DNA of 64,000 nucleotides from Macrosoma leucophasiata (Eukaryota; Arthropoda; Insecta; Lepidoptera; Hedylidae): NCBI GenBank assembly GCA_036365455.1, contig JAWQUS010000030.1, forward strand, positions 14,466,001-14,530,000, read 5' to 3'. Every line of letters begins with the position of its first letter. Within the stretch, counting starts at the first letter, position 1. Position numbers and translations under genes: made by a program. Shown here piece after piece: positions 24,303 to 35,470 of this stretch. A model generated the notes under the pieces. It was given only the letters and a program-made list of their open reading frames with translations, did not search any database and was not told the origin of the DNA.

Positions 24303-25745
24303 TCACTGGGGAACCACGAGTTCGACGAAGGTGTGGACGGAGTGACGCCGTTTATCGCAAACTTAAGCGCTCCCGTCTTAGCTGCCAATCTCATCTTGCA
24401 CAATGTACCAGAATTACAAGAAGAAAGTAATTTATATAACTCCATAGTTTTAATAAAGGAAGGCGTTAAAATCGGTATTATTGGTTATCTAACACCTGAC
24501 ACGAAATTTCTAGCACCTTACAATAAAGTAGATTACGAAGAAGAAATTATAGCCATAAGAAGAGAAGTAGAGAAATTAGAAAAGAATGGTGTTAACATAA
24601 TTATTGCTTTAGGCCATTCTGGGTTCCTCAAAGACATCGAAATAGCTAAAGAGATTCATGGTCTTGATCTAGTAATAGGTGGTCACTCAAACACTTTCCT
24701 GTCCAACGACAATCATACAAATGAAATGCCAGAGGTTTCTGAAGGACCGTACCCCATAATGATAAAACAGGCATCTGGTACACTCGTTCCCGTGGTACAA
24801 GCTTACGCTTACACCAAATATATGGGCAGCTTGCATTTAGTATTCAATACTCGAGGTGAACTTTTAAAATGTTTTGGAAATCCAATTTTACTAAATCAAG
24901 AAATATCTGAGGACGAGGAACTTTTACAAAGAATCGGGAAATATAGAGATGCTATCGATCGCATCTACAACGAAGTTGTAGGAGAATCTCAAGTATTTCT
25001 AAATGGAGATCAGTGTCGTTTGAAGGAATGCAACTTAGGTAATGTTATAACCGATGCAATAATAGACTTCACAAAGAATAATTATCATAATTTCTCTAAG
25101 ATCATAGCAATCATTCAAGGAGGTAGGATACGGTCATCACTAATCCACCCAGAGATACCATTTAAAGTTACGCGAGGCGATTTGATTACAGTATTACCCT
25201 TTTCAGATATGCTAGGTGTTATTACAATGAATGGCAGTGTACTGATCAAAGTTCTGGAACACTCTGTTGAATCGTGGCGAACGATCGACAGTCCGGGTCA
25301 GTTCCTACAATTCTCTGGTATGGAAGTTGTGTATGACTTAGGTAAACCACCAGGTTCTCGAGTTGTAAAAGCCAAAGCATTGTGTTCAGGTTGTCCAGAG
25401 ATGAAAAGCATAGATAATAATTTGACATATCAGGTAATTTTACCGACTTTCTTGGCGGAGGGCGGGGATGGCTACACTATTTTACAAGACCTACCTATAA
25501 ATATACTACCATACAGTGAGTTAACTTGTATTATAGATTATTTCCAAAAATATAGTCCCATAAATCCAACTGTGACTGGAAGAATAGCTTTGTTGAATGA
25601 AGATAAACTGAAGATAATACCAAGTTCGAGACAGGCTAACAATGAGAATGCGAGAGACAGTGGAATAACGAACAAACTGGACAAATACTTGTCTGCTGTA
25701 TTATTAAGCTTGGTAGTTATCCATAGATACTGCCTACCTCTGTAG
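24303..25745 (+). CDS. 5'-nucleotidase terminal exon 4, mostly intact with altered GGGIR loop
   Basis: The exon follows a TTCTATTGCAG acceptor and encodes 480 residues to a TAG stop, the longest of the four. It has SLGNHEFDEG, LGHSGFLKD, GGHSNTFLS, CNLGNVITDAI, FLQFSGMEVVYD, EGGDGYTIL and a hydrophobic C-terminal stretch (KYLSAVLLSLVVI), so it could be membrane anchored. The substrate-binding GGGIR reads GGRIR, keeping the Arg but swapping the middle Gly. The segment between the last folded motif and the tail is longer than in its sisters and polar. No perfect AATAAA was seen close to the stop; a GATAAA lies about 29 bp after it. Confidence 0.92.
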   Translation, partial: SLGNHEFDEGVDGVTPFIANLSAPVLAANLILHNVPELQEESNLYNSIVLIKEGVKIGIIGYLTPDTKFLAPYNKVDYEEEIIAIRREVEKLEKNGVNIIIALGHSGFLKDIEIAKEIHGLDLVIGGHSNTFLSNDNHTNEMPEVSEGPYPIMIKQASGTLVPVVQAYAYTKYMGSLHLVFNTRGELLKCFGNPILLNQEISEDEELLQRIGKYRDAIDRIYNEVVGESQVFLNGDQCRLKECNLGNVITDAIIDFTKNNYHNFSKIIAIIQGGRIRSSLIHPEIPFKVTRGDLITVLPFSDMLGVITMNGSVLIKVLEHSVESWRTIDSPGQFLQFSGMEVVYDLGKPPGSRVVKAKALCSGCPEMKSIDNNLTYQVILPTFLAEGGDGYTILQDLPINILPYSELTCIIDYFQKYSPINPTVTGRIALLNEDKLKIIPSSRQANNENARDSGITNKLDKYLSAVLLSLVVIHRYCLPL

Positions 25746-25897
25746 TGTAAGATTAGCTCGAATATTAGAGCAAGAGATAAAATGATGAAAGTATTATTTA
25801 TCTCTGGCCGTGTGGATGTTTCAAAACCGATCAAAACGTCATATTTATTTTACTCAATGAATACCTAATCATAACCATAATATACATTACCCAGCAA

Positions 25898-26144
25898 GAA
25901 AAAATGAACATCGAACCTCCGAAAGAGACGAAAGGCTAGTTTCGACTTCGTAGAGCGTTATCTCTGCAGCATACGGCCTACGTAAGCACTGAAAGTCCGT
26001 TATTGGTCCAAAATCAAAATGGTCAACAAACGTCACATGTGACGACGATAGGTAAGCTGCGAGTGACAACGCTCTACAGACCCGAAAGAAGCCGAAGTCT
26101 CTTTCCTAAGCTCGATGTGCATTATTTTTCGTTGAATACTGTAC
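25898..26144. mobile_element. Diverged copy of the 8129-type MITE
   Basis: It shares GTAGAGCGTTATCTCTG, CGTAAGCACTGAAAGTCCG and AGCTCGATGTGCA with the 8129-8379 element. The left end is degraded. Confidence 0.7.
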
Positions 26145-27891
26145 ATGATTGTTGTTAATATTTCTAAACGAACTAAAACAAGTTAGCAGATGTTAAAGAC
26201 AAAATTGATATTGCACAACTGTTCAAAGACTTTAAAAGTATAGAATACGAGACGGATTTTTGAAACATCTTTTAATGTAGATTGTAACATTCCTAGGACT
26301 AAATATAGGTACACTAAGACGCAGGCATATAGGCCCGGCTATTAGCTCAGCACAGCATAGCTCAATATTTACTGCGGCTACAACTTAGTCGCACAGATAA
26401 ACCATGACAAAATAGAAAAATATATATAGTTTACCATAAACCATAGACATTTTTGTTGTATATATTTTATTGACATGCAATAATAATTGTTAATTTTACA
26501 AAAATAAAAAATATTTTACAAAATTACAATATTTTATTTCACATAGAAGCCTCTAGAAAATTTAATAACAAAAATCAAACGTAATATTTCCATGACGTCA
26601 TTCAAAACAAGCTAGCCAAAAGTTAGTAAAATCAATAGAAAATATTATTTTTTATCACTTCAGTTACGACTACTGACGACCAGTAAATTGTGGTATTGTT
26701 ATAATATATTATTTTTTAAATATCAGTATGCAAATACTGGAGAACAAATGGGTGAAACTTCGAAATTAAATACATATTTTTTTTAACATATTTTAATATA
26801 GGTGATGCGTGCAAGACGTCTTTGTTTATGTATGAAATTTAATAAAAACAATGTTTCATTCTATAAACAAATAGGTGAAGGTCGACCTACATTCGGCTCC
26901 CCTACTATTAGTTGTTCTCTTTATTTTGACACAGTGTCGTAGGTATGTCATGGTCATCAGCAATCGGGCCAATCGGACTTAGCACAAGTTTTGAGAACAG
27001 CAATTTTGTTTTGATAGATTATTTAACGGCGTAAACTGTTAATTAAAAATATGTATATTTTCTATCGAGTACAGCGCATTCTGCCTGGTCCGAAAATCTT
27101 TTTCAGACCCAATGGAGAAAGGTTCGATCAAATAATCAAAATAATAACATTTTAAAAAGGTTATTAGAAATAACATTTATGACTACCATTGTAAGCACGA
27201 GAAATCACTTAAAACTATAATACAAAAAGTTATATAGCCTAAAAGTTATATGCCTTTAGTATTTCAAATAATAGCTATAATCATAATAGTGTCGCAACAC
27301 CTTTGAATAAGTACTTTCATAAATCTATATCAAACACTTAACATTCTTCGAAGACAAACATTTTGATAACATCTGAATCAAATTACATCTGAATAAATAT
27401 GAAATAGCATCATTTTTGAAGAAGCAGTTTCGAGTCTAGCTTGCGATCAAAGGAGAAGTTTAATTCTGAGCCCACGCAATGCGCAGCATGTCTTAAAAAA
27501 GCTTAGATATTTTCAAGGTAACAGAGACAACAAGTTTCTTCCATTAAATCAATGATTGCTTTGTTCAATCGAGTTGTTTTTTATTAACTATGGTAATTTT
27601 TACCTATTCCTTTCTTTTCTTTATAAAATGGCAATAACTAACGTCTATGGTAATTCTGGCTGGTTCAAAATTACAGTTGACATTTGTGACCATTTTGTTT
27701 TGGAACTTTGTTGCATTAGAACAAGAAAAGGACACAAGATTGATTAAAATTAATTGTTGAATCGAATAAAATTTTAAGTATTGTTGTACCTACATACTGT
27801 ACATAATAACATAATGGGCTTGGTCCCAATACACTTCTGAAACATATACTATTTTTTGCCTTCTTGGCAATTGTCCTAATAGTTAGGATCC

Positions 27892-28065
27892 CACTGCAGA
27901 ATCATTTCGTTCATCCAGATATGCTGCAAACCTATTTTTTTTAAACCAATTTAGGCAACCTAGTGGATACGTATTTTCTATATTATAAATATGCGTAAAA
28001 ATTAGATTTGCAGTATATCTGGATGAACGAAATGATTGTGCAGTGGGATCCTAACCTATAAGACA
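27892..28065. mobile_element. Short MITE with 48-bp terminal inverted repeats
   Basis: The two ends (starting GTTAGGATCCCACTGCA) are inverted over about 48 bp with only two mismatches, around a 75-bp AT-rich centre. The high identity suggests a fairly recent insertion. No clear target duplication was seen. Confidence 0.75.
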
Positions 28066-28923
28066 TTTCTGCAAGCATCATGTTTGACATTTTATTAGGT
28101 CTTCAATCATATTTCTGTGCGCGATCCAACGACATACACAAATTATGAAAAACTTATTACGATGAAAAATTTTATATGAAAACAGATCACCGGAGGACAG
28201 TGTTCTTTGCCAATTGGTCGGCACCTTCATCACCCGACCCACCAGAGTGGCCGGGTATCCAGGCTAAGATGACAGGTTAATTACATCACAAAACAAATAG
28301 GTTATACTTTGTGTCTTTAAACCACAATATTGATGCCGGCAGTAATGCTCCAGGTAATTGCCATATAAAAAAAACACAATATTTAAGAAAAAAACCGATA
28401 ACGCAACGCTCCGCTGTCAGTCCAACATACCTTTCTTTAAACATTTTTCATAATGCAGTTGTAACCGTTTTGAGACATGACATCTGCCTACCTCGAATGG
28501 ACTTTGGCGTGAAGATTCATATATTATTAAAATGTAATACTAGAAAACTATTTCCAAATTGTAATTTTGAATAATATAATCTAATAAGCACCTTATGTTT
28601 CATACAGTCAAGTGTTTTTCATCTACCTTCTATCTTACCATAATTATATAAATTAATAAATTGGATGTTTACTAATCATCCAATTTAAAATAATTCATGT
28701 CATTATTTGATTCATTACACCTAATTGAGAGTCTCTTAATAATGCCTACGGAATAGATAATTATTTATCTAAGCCAAACATGGCACAAGTATAGGATAAT
28801 GTTATAGTAAAAATAGTATAGGCAATAAAACGACTAATAAAACGTATAGATAGAAAACAATAAAAAGAAGACAAAGATTCAGAACTCAGTTCGTAAGTAG
28901 AATACTTTTTATGTGTTGATTTA

Positions 28924-29716
28924 CCTGCCTATCCACAGAACAGTAAAACAGTAGAAGTCGCAAATAGGCAGGATTCGCGTACCTCATTTATCATTATATT
29001 CAATTGCTCATATATCATTAAAGGAGATGTTGCGAGCTCGGCTCTGGTTCGTACACTACCTCAAAAATGTGTAAATTAAAGAAGAATCCGAAAAAAAATA
29101 CAATTAATTTATTCAAGAATATATTTTAGAGTTACAACCACATTTAATTCAAACGATTTTATCATTTTCAATATGATTATTAGTGGAATTTGTCAAAATG
29201 ACATTGCCCGCCATAATATTCGCCATGTTGGTTTTGAGTTGTAATTCTAACTGCAAATAATATTTTGTAACTGCAAACAAAGCTAAATAAGTGAATATAT
29301 GCAGTAAAAAACGTTTTTATATTGATTTTGCCTGTTAATGATATTGTGTACAATACATGGCCGGAGGTCCATACATTTTTGCAACATCTCCTTTACCTAC
29401 TCCCTCGCGGTTCTCAATCGCGTTTCGACTAGTTTCGAGTCACCGCAACAATAAACCAAATCTTTTGAAATTATACCTACTTCTTTTGGCGCGATCGGAA
29501 ATAAAATAGGAGTGATTTTATTTACGATGCGCGCGCACTTTATTGATAAAAGTGACAGTCTGAAGTTAGTTGCTAAAGAGATAAAAGTAACAGTCTGAAG
29601 TTAGTTGCTAAACTTTTTTGTAATTTTGTTTAATTTCTGGTTTATTGGATAAATGAGGCACGCGAATCCCGCCTATTTGCGACTTCTGCTGTTTTACTGT
29701 TCTGTGGATAGGCAGG
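28924..29716. mobile_element. Fold-back/MITE-like element abutting the SMYD4-like gene end
   Basis: Inverted ends of about 69 bp (CCTGCCTATCCACAGAACAG... and its complement) bound 793 bp of non-coding DNA. The right end lies 15 bp from the stop codon of the minus-strand SMYD4-like gene. A minus-strand AATAAA at 29641-29646 lies inside the element. Confidence 0.75.
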
Positions 29717-29731
29717 AGTTGTAACGAACAC

Positions 29732-30131
29732 TTATATATCTACTAGCCACCTGACTACTTGACTCTCAGTTAATGGTACAAGTCCTTCAAATATAGCGTA
29801 GCATTGCTTTAAAGACTCCTGGCAATCGGACAATTCCTGGCACGGAGTGTAAGGCTCTAGCTGCTCACAAAGTTTGCACAGATCATTATAAATATACAAA
29901 GCTGTACTTCTATTCCCTTTTTGTAAGCACTCTATCACATTTTCACTCAAGATTTCATATCGCCTTTTCCTTAATTTCCCAGGGACAGGGGGTAAATTTG
30001 ACAAGCTGCACATAGACAAATCCATATATGTCGGCCAATTATTAACACACGCTTCACATAGACATGTGAATTTATATTGAAATTTCAGTGCAGACTGCCG
30101 CTCCTTAAGACCTTGAAGAGCATGGTGAGAG
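29732..30131 (-). CDS. SMYD4-like SET/MYND protein, last exon
   Basis: The exon starts after a GAATTTCAG acceptor and continues the frame of the 33981-35470 exon (split Gly codon GG|C). It encodes 132 residues beginning SHHALQGLKERQSAL, where SMYD proteins carry the end of the SET domain. The Cys-rich post-SET motif CLCEACVNN follows, and then a helical C-terminal region (LQKGNRSTALYIYNDLCKL) of the TPR-like type. The stop is TAA at 29732-29734. Together the two exons give a 629-residue protein, close to the usual SMYD4-like size in insects. The tail may be slightly short. Confidence 0.85.
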
Positions 30132-30252
30132 CTGAAATTCAAATAAAGTGTAAATTAAAATTTAAATAACATATACTGCATCAAAGTAAAAAGTAGGAAC
30201 GATGCACGCGTTGCGGTTTTTAGCGACAAGCAAGGTTCTTTGTATATCAATG

Positions 30253-30633
30253 GCGACAAGGCCCATTTTTTGATTGGGTAAGTACCTACGTGAATAAGCA
30301 AAATCGCCGGATTTGGGACGCACCAATCCCCGCGAGATTCACGAGGTGCAAATGCGTATATATAAAGTTACTGTTTGGTGTGGATTTTGGGCTGGAGGCG
30401 TCACCGGTCCGTACTTTTACGTGGATTGCTATAGATCGATGTTCACCAACTTCTTGTTTGAATTGAATGACATGAACACCGAAGACATAATAATATGTTT
30501 TCAACAGGATGGCGCTACGTGCCACACAGCTCCAGACCCTATCGGTATTCTGCACGAAAGGTTTCATGGCATGATTATCTCGCGCCGACGCGACGAGAAT
30601 TAGCCACCAATATCGTGTGATTTGATTGCAGGT
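30253..30633 (+). pseudogene. Tc1/mariner-type transposase fragment
   Basis: The translation shows VNKQNRRIW, then VTVWCGFWAGGVTGPYF and CFQQDGATCHTA, the second catalytic-Asp region of Tc1/mariner-related transposases, followed by RRRDEN. A 1-nt shift lies near 30315, and a TAG stands where NW is expected before PP.SCDL. It is a dead fragment in the intron of the SMYD4-like gene, on the opposite strand. Confidence 0.85.
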
Positions 30634-30654
30634 CTATGAAAATAACCTGCAAAC

Positions 30655-32560
30655 CACCACAGCCAAAGCTTTACTGATGGTAGAGCTCCAGTGACGGAGC
30701 TCGCGTCTGTAGGCATCACCGCATTACCTAATATACTTGCCGCTAAATGGTAGTGTTCAGCACTATCGTGTTCCGGAGAGGTGCTAATGTTACACATTAC
30801 CACCGAGATAGGCATAACACTTTTGGCCTCAGGAGTGGTAACCAGTGTTGCCAACTGCACCGTAATTACGGTAAAAGAAAGAAAAGAAAAGAAAAGAAAA
30901 CATTTATTTGGACAGCACAGAGACATGACGATACAAATTGCCAGACGATTGGTACACAGGTACAATTAAACAAAAAGCAAAAACAGTAACAATTAAAAAA
31001 GAAAAAAAAAGAGATTAAGTCTCACGGCTGGTCCAAATGGGAGCCCAGATCAGCTTCATGTCAAGTCGATCACATCAATCGACTTGACGATGATTTTCAT
31101 CTGGGACCCTGGTGTTTCACGGATGTCAAGCAGATCAAACAAATTAAATTAATAATGGTTAACAATATATACTTACATATTTTGTCAGGACAAATAATAT
31201 AGCGTATTTACGATAATTATACATATTTTCTTATTATACCGTACATAAAAATAAATGTTTACAATGAATATTTTTTACATAATATACTTATATTACGTAT
31301 ATAAACCGATAGTGTTAAAATATAGTAAACATATTATTATACATATCATAACGTACCGAGTATAATAATAATAAATATTAAATTCATGACGACATAGCGT
31401 GGTGCGTCGGTACAATGATAAGAGTGCGAGGCTCGATAAAACGACAAGTGACGTCATAATAAACATGTAAAAACACCGTAATAAGCAAAGATCTACCACC
31501 TACCGTACGTTTACAACTACGGTAGCAAAAAACACCGTAATCCGTAATAGGTATGAGATCAATTAATAAATATTTGGATAAACGATATTAACAAAACTGA
31601 AATATATTTATGTAGTTGGGTACCTACCTACATACATGTTTTAGGAGTATTAGTAGTATTACAATAGGGTATTCTCAATAATCTAGCGGATTCTAGCGGA
31701 ACACTGTATTCCCCACCAAAAAACCTAGGGAGAACTTGATGAGAGATATTATACTGACAAGTTTGGTAGAAGTAGTGTATATTTTAATTTAGATGATTAC
31801 TCGGAACTTTATAAGTCGCTGTGTTAATTTCGTTTTTATTTCACTTGATAGTACATACTTTATTTTGTCATCTCTTTTGTTATCTGAAGATTTTAGTTTA
31901 AAAAATGGACAGTAATAATCTTGGACGTCCATCACCGCGGGGTGGCAGAGGGGAGCAGCTGCCCCTCTCTAGAAAACAAAAAGTAGCACAATTTATGGCA
32001 AAGACTGACAATAATATGTTCCATAAGAATAGGTACCAACCTATATAGTATGTATATATATAATATATATATACATAGTCAAACTGCCCTAAATGCTAAA
32101 TCGTTGGCTGGCGACACCCTTGGTGATAATGACAGCGCATCTGAATGAGAAAATAGTCAAATACCAGCTAAAAGAAGAAGTTAAAAGCAAAAGTTCGGAG
32201 TGGAATGGATGCTTATTAAAGAATACTGTGACTGGCATCGTAAAGGTAATACTATAATTAAGGCATTTTCATAATATTGACAATAGTTTCAGTGCCGAAA
32301 GTAGTGTAATGAAACGCCACAAAGAAATAAATAAACACGGTAATTTTACCGTATTTCAAATTATAAGTACAACATAATTTTGGAAAAGCTACCGTAATTT
32401 TAGAAGACTTCTACCACCCAATCGATTTCGGAGTTGGTAACACTGGTGGTAACGCATCTGCATTTTGACCTTGGTCTTTGTGTCTCTAGGCTGCAGTCAT
32501 CACGTAACATCAATGTGAACTGCATGCTTGTTTACCACTTCCATTACATTAAAAAAAAAA
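30655..32560 (-). repeat. Repeat family R3 copy split by a hAT element
   Basis: The 30655-30842 part carries GAGCTCCAGTGACGGAGCTC, GGTAGTGTTCAGCACTATCG and GGCCTCAGGAGTGGTAAC. The 32446-32560 part resumes with GTGGTAACGCATCTGC, GGCTGCAGTCATCACG and GAACTGCATGCTTGTTTACC. The join is exact once the hAT insertion is removed. Confidence 0.85.
30843..32445. mobile_element. hAT-type non-autonomous element, 1603 bp, 8-bp TSD
   Basis: The terminal inverted repeats are CAGTGTTGCCAACT and AGTTGGTAACACTG. GTGGTAAC is duplicated on both sides (30835-30842, 32446-32453). An 8-bp duplication and CA-ending repeats are diagnostic of the hAT superfamily. Subterminal ACCGTAATT words repeat at both ends. The inside has only scraps of coding sequence: a short frame from about 31905 starting MDSNNLGRPSPRGGRGEQ, and no complete transposase. 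Confidence 0.85.
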
Positions 32561-32930
32561 TGTGTCAAAGTCATTGAAAACTGAACCTTACGAATGCGCG
32601 CCAACCAGCGTAGTCACGGCGACCATTTGAACGATATTTTATTTCACACATAAGGTATTTGATAGGGCTCTCAAATAAAGATAAAACCTTATTGATATCT
32701 CGTATACAACTTGATTTATTCAATTTTAAAGTCGACCCGCCCTACTAGAAAACCCTTTATAACAAGTGGTGTGAAGGATTAATAAGACATAATTTGAAGG
32801 GTATTATCAAGGGGCAGGCACATGCTACAACATAGACTAATTAAAAATGGCTTCCAAAAGTCCTTTAGCACTGGCAACACATTGGCAATTCCCCTGGTGT
32901 TGCAAACATTCATAGGCAATGGTCACTTTC

Positions 32931-33889
32931 CATAGAGCAACACGGGCCACCGGCCGATCGAGGTGCCGACCGTTTAACTGAAATGCTCTTAAGTATATAC
33001 CTGCGCACGAAAACCCTTCCAGGAAAAGTTAGGCGGTTCGAAACTGATAAGATGTTGTCATAATCGAAAGCTAAATGAAAGCATTTGAGTTAGGCGGTCG
33101 GCCCCTTGAGAGGAGTAGCCATAGTGTTATTACCAAGCCTTGTCATTTTTTGCGGGGGGAAATTTGTGTGACACACACATACACACAACAAAAACCGTCT
33201 ATTACTACGACATGGAAGGTACACATTAAAAAGAAGAGAGAAGAATTAAATATCAGATACAAGACTCTACTTTGGTTGCTGGGAAGAAACAGCAAATTGT
33301 CAATAGACAATAAACTCTTAATTTACAAGGCAATCCTAAAACCAATCTGGACATATGGCCTCCAATTATGGGGTAGTGCCTCAGATTCTAATATATCATG
33401 CTTGCAAAGAATGCAAAATATGATCCTTCGAAAAATCAGCAATGTGCCCTGGTATGTTACAAATGCAGAAATCCACAAATATATGGAAATGGCTACTATA
33501 AAAGAAATTAAATATGCTGGACTGAGATACCGGGAGAGGCTGGACAAGCACCCCAATATGCTTGCAAAACAACTCACAATGCGCAGCTATGTGAAAAGAC
33601 TAAAGAGGAAAGATTTAATATGATCTTATGAAAATGGGTAGATGCCTTCGCTGGAGGGCGCACTCGAATGTTCTAATGCCTTGATCTCATTTGCTAAAAG
33701 TAGTCGCGTCGCACTTACTACGAAATTCATACCTTGACTTTTACAAAATATATAAACAATTCATACACACATTTAAACATCTCGGCAACAGGCATAGGAC
33801 CACTTGCACTTGTACTTTGACAGAGGTGAAAGCCTGCATATGGCTACTCCCCTCAAGTTCACTATGGCCAGAGGCCATGTTGCTCTATG
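32931..33889. mobile_element. hAT-like MITE (CATAGAGCAACACGGGCC family) interrupted by a jockey fragment
   Basis: The ends CATAGAGCAACACGGGCCAC and the inverse GGCCATGTTGCTCTATG frame a body with TTTTTGCGGGGGGAAAT and GACAGGCATAGGACCAC-like words, found again at 51694-51990, 57988-58144 and 62739-63108. The flanks TCACTTTC and CCACATTC are a decayed 8-bp duplication. A retrotransposon piece sits inside. Confidence 0.75.
33211..33714 (+). pseudogene. Jockey-like non-LTR retrotransposon fragment with TSD
   Basis: It encodes the C-terminal part of a jockey-type reverse transcriptase polyprotein: LWLLGRNSKLSIDNKLLIYK, LKPIWTYGLQLWGSAS, RMQNMILRKISNVPWYV and EIKYAGLRYRERLDKHPN. It is 5'-truncated, as usual for such insertions. 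TTACTACGA is repeated on both sides (33202-33210 and 33715-33723), splitting the host MITE cleanly. Confidence 0.88.
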
Positions 33890-33980
33890 CCACATTCCTT
33901 TCATCAGGTGGCCTGCTGCTTGTCTGTCAATCTTATGACATAAAAAATAACATACAGATAAATACAAAAATTATACTCAC

Positions 33981-35470
33981 CCATAATTATCATATATTTG
34001 CATTCCTCTTTTGATGGGTCTCAAGGCAATAAGTTTCATTGTACCAGTACCCAATTTAGAAGACCTCACAACATTAGGTGCACATGAATGATTAAGCAGA
34101 CTATGAAATGCATAAGCAGCACTGCCAATGTTGACATCTTCTACAAAATTGCCTTCTGCTGACTTCATATTGGCACTAATGCCATGCATGTTTGTTGGAG
34201 TAGTCATAATATGTAATAATAACATACCAGCAACCAGTCGTCGTACCTTCTCCCTTTCAATTTTATCATCAACATTCAAGAAATCTGTTTTGTCTGTCAA
34301 CAATTTTAAAAACACAACAGCGGTGACTGCTTTCTGAAAAATATCTGAAACTGATCTTTTCTTGATGTTAGATTCCAACATGTGTATTGAGGTATAATAT
34401 TTGGAGTCATAGACCCATTCATTATTTATCTCAACCAGGCCATGATACTCAGTACCTCGCTTGGCCTCTGCAGCCTCTATTGTTTTAAATAAATCACACC
34501 AGTCTGAGTGGTCATTTCTCGCTTTTATAGTAGTGCGCAACCCTAACAGTTCCAACTTGGTGAATTGCATGGCCATCAAAGTTGGCACTAATGAACACTC
34601 TACCTGATGATAATCTTTCCATGCATTTTGTTTACAGCTTTCACTACAATAGAGGGCATAGCAACAACTACTGCAAGGTAATAAATTGAAATTTCTAGAA
34701 AGACAGTAACTGCAACATAATAATATTTGCGTCTTCAAAAGTAACACAAAATAAGGGTCTTCAATAGCCAATATATCACCAACATTAATATCTTCTTTAG
34801 CGATCACATGCCTTCCCATCTCTTCATTGAAAGCTACTTCCAATTTTTTACTAGCACATAAATATTTGGCATCTGTTTCAGTTTTCATTTTCATTATCTC
34901 ATTAATTTTTTCACATACCTGACTCTCATCTGTAATGAGGCTCTTATTATTCAGTTTAAGCTTGCACAAACTTCTCATCTCATCTGTAATTGGGCTCTCT
35001 TTATTCAGTTTTACCTTGCACATATCTTTTCTTTTGGTCAATTTATCTTTTAAATTGAGCGGATAATTTAGAGTAAACACTGTGTCTATATCGACCAGAC
35101 ATTCATTATACTTTTTCATTTCAAACAACACAGCAGATCTATTTGATATAGCTAAACTGTAGTCATCTGTATTTAATGGTGCATGTAGTAAAGCCAAATT
35201 GTAATACTGCAAGGCTTTGTAGTTCCCATTCACCTTGAAACACTGGTTGCCTTGGTTACGATATTGTACAGACAAATCAATACTTTTATTCACTTCTGTA
35301 ATACCAGGAAAGGCATTGAGCTCCTCAAGTATTTCATATACATAAAGAACTCTGTCATCGTTTGTTGTTAGTGATAATAACTTTGCCGAGATATCCTTTA
35401 TTTTCCCTTGAGATGTCAGGGTAGCAATAACACTCTCGTAACAAGTGTCTATTATCAGTTTTGTGGTCAT
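33981..35470 (-). CDS. SMYD4-like SET/MYND protein, first coding exon
   Basis: This is a protein-lysine methyltransferase-like protein of the SMYD4 class. The 496 residues plus a split Gly run from ATG at 35470 to a GTGAGT donor. Residues about 70-150 look like TPR helices. The MYND zinc finger is at about 253-292 (CSYC, CSSC, YCSESC, H and C ligands all present). SET-domain hallmarks are NHSCAPN near 460-466 and YDNYG at 493-497, with the domain finishing in the next exon. Residues about 151-186 contain a tandem duplication (KLNKESPITDE and KLNNKSLITDE). The start fits because the opposite-strand OSCP1-like gene begins only 20 bp away. Confidence 0.9.

Larger units (their letters stand above)
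25746..28923. other. Intergenic AT-rich DNA with MITEs
   Basis: No gene was recognised. It contains a copy of the 8129 MITE family (about 25898-26144), a stretch at 26805-26885 that matches 6125-6212 (GCAAGACGT...ATGTATGAAATTT...CAATGTTTCATTC), and a small MITE at 27892-28065. The short reading frames look like chance. Confidence 0.6.
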
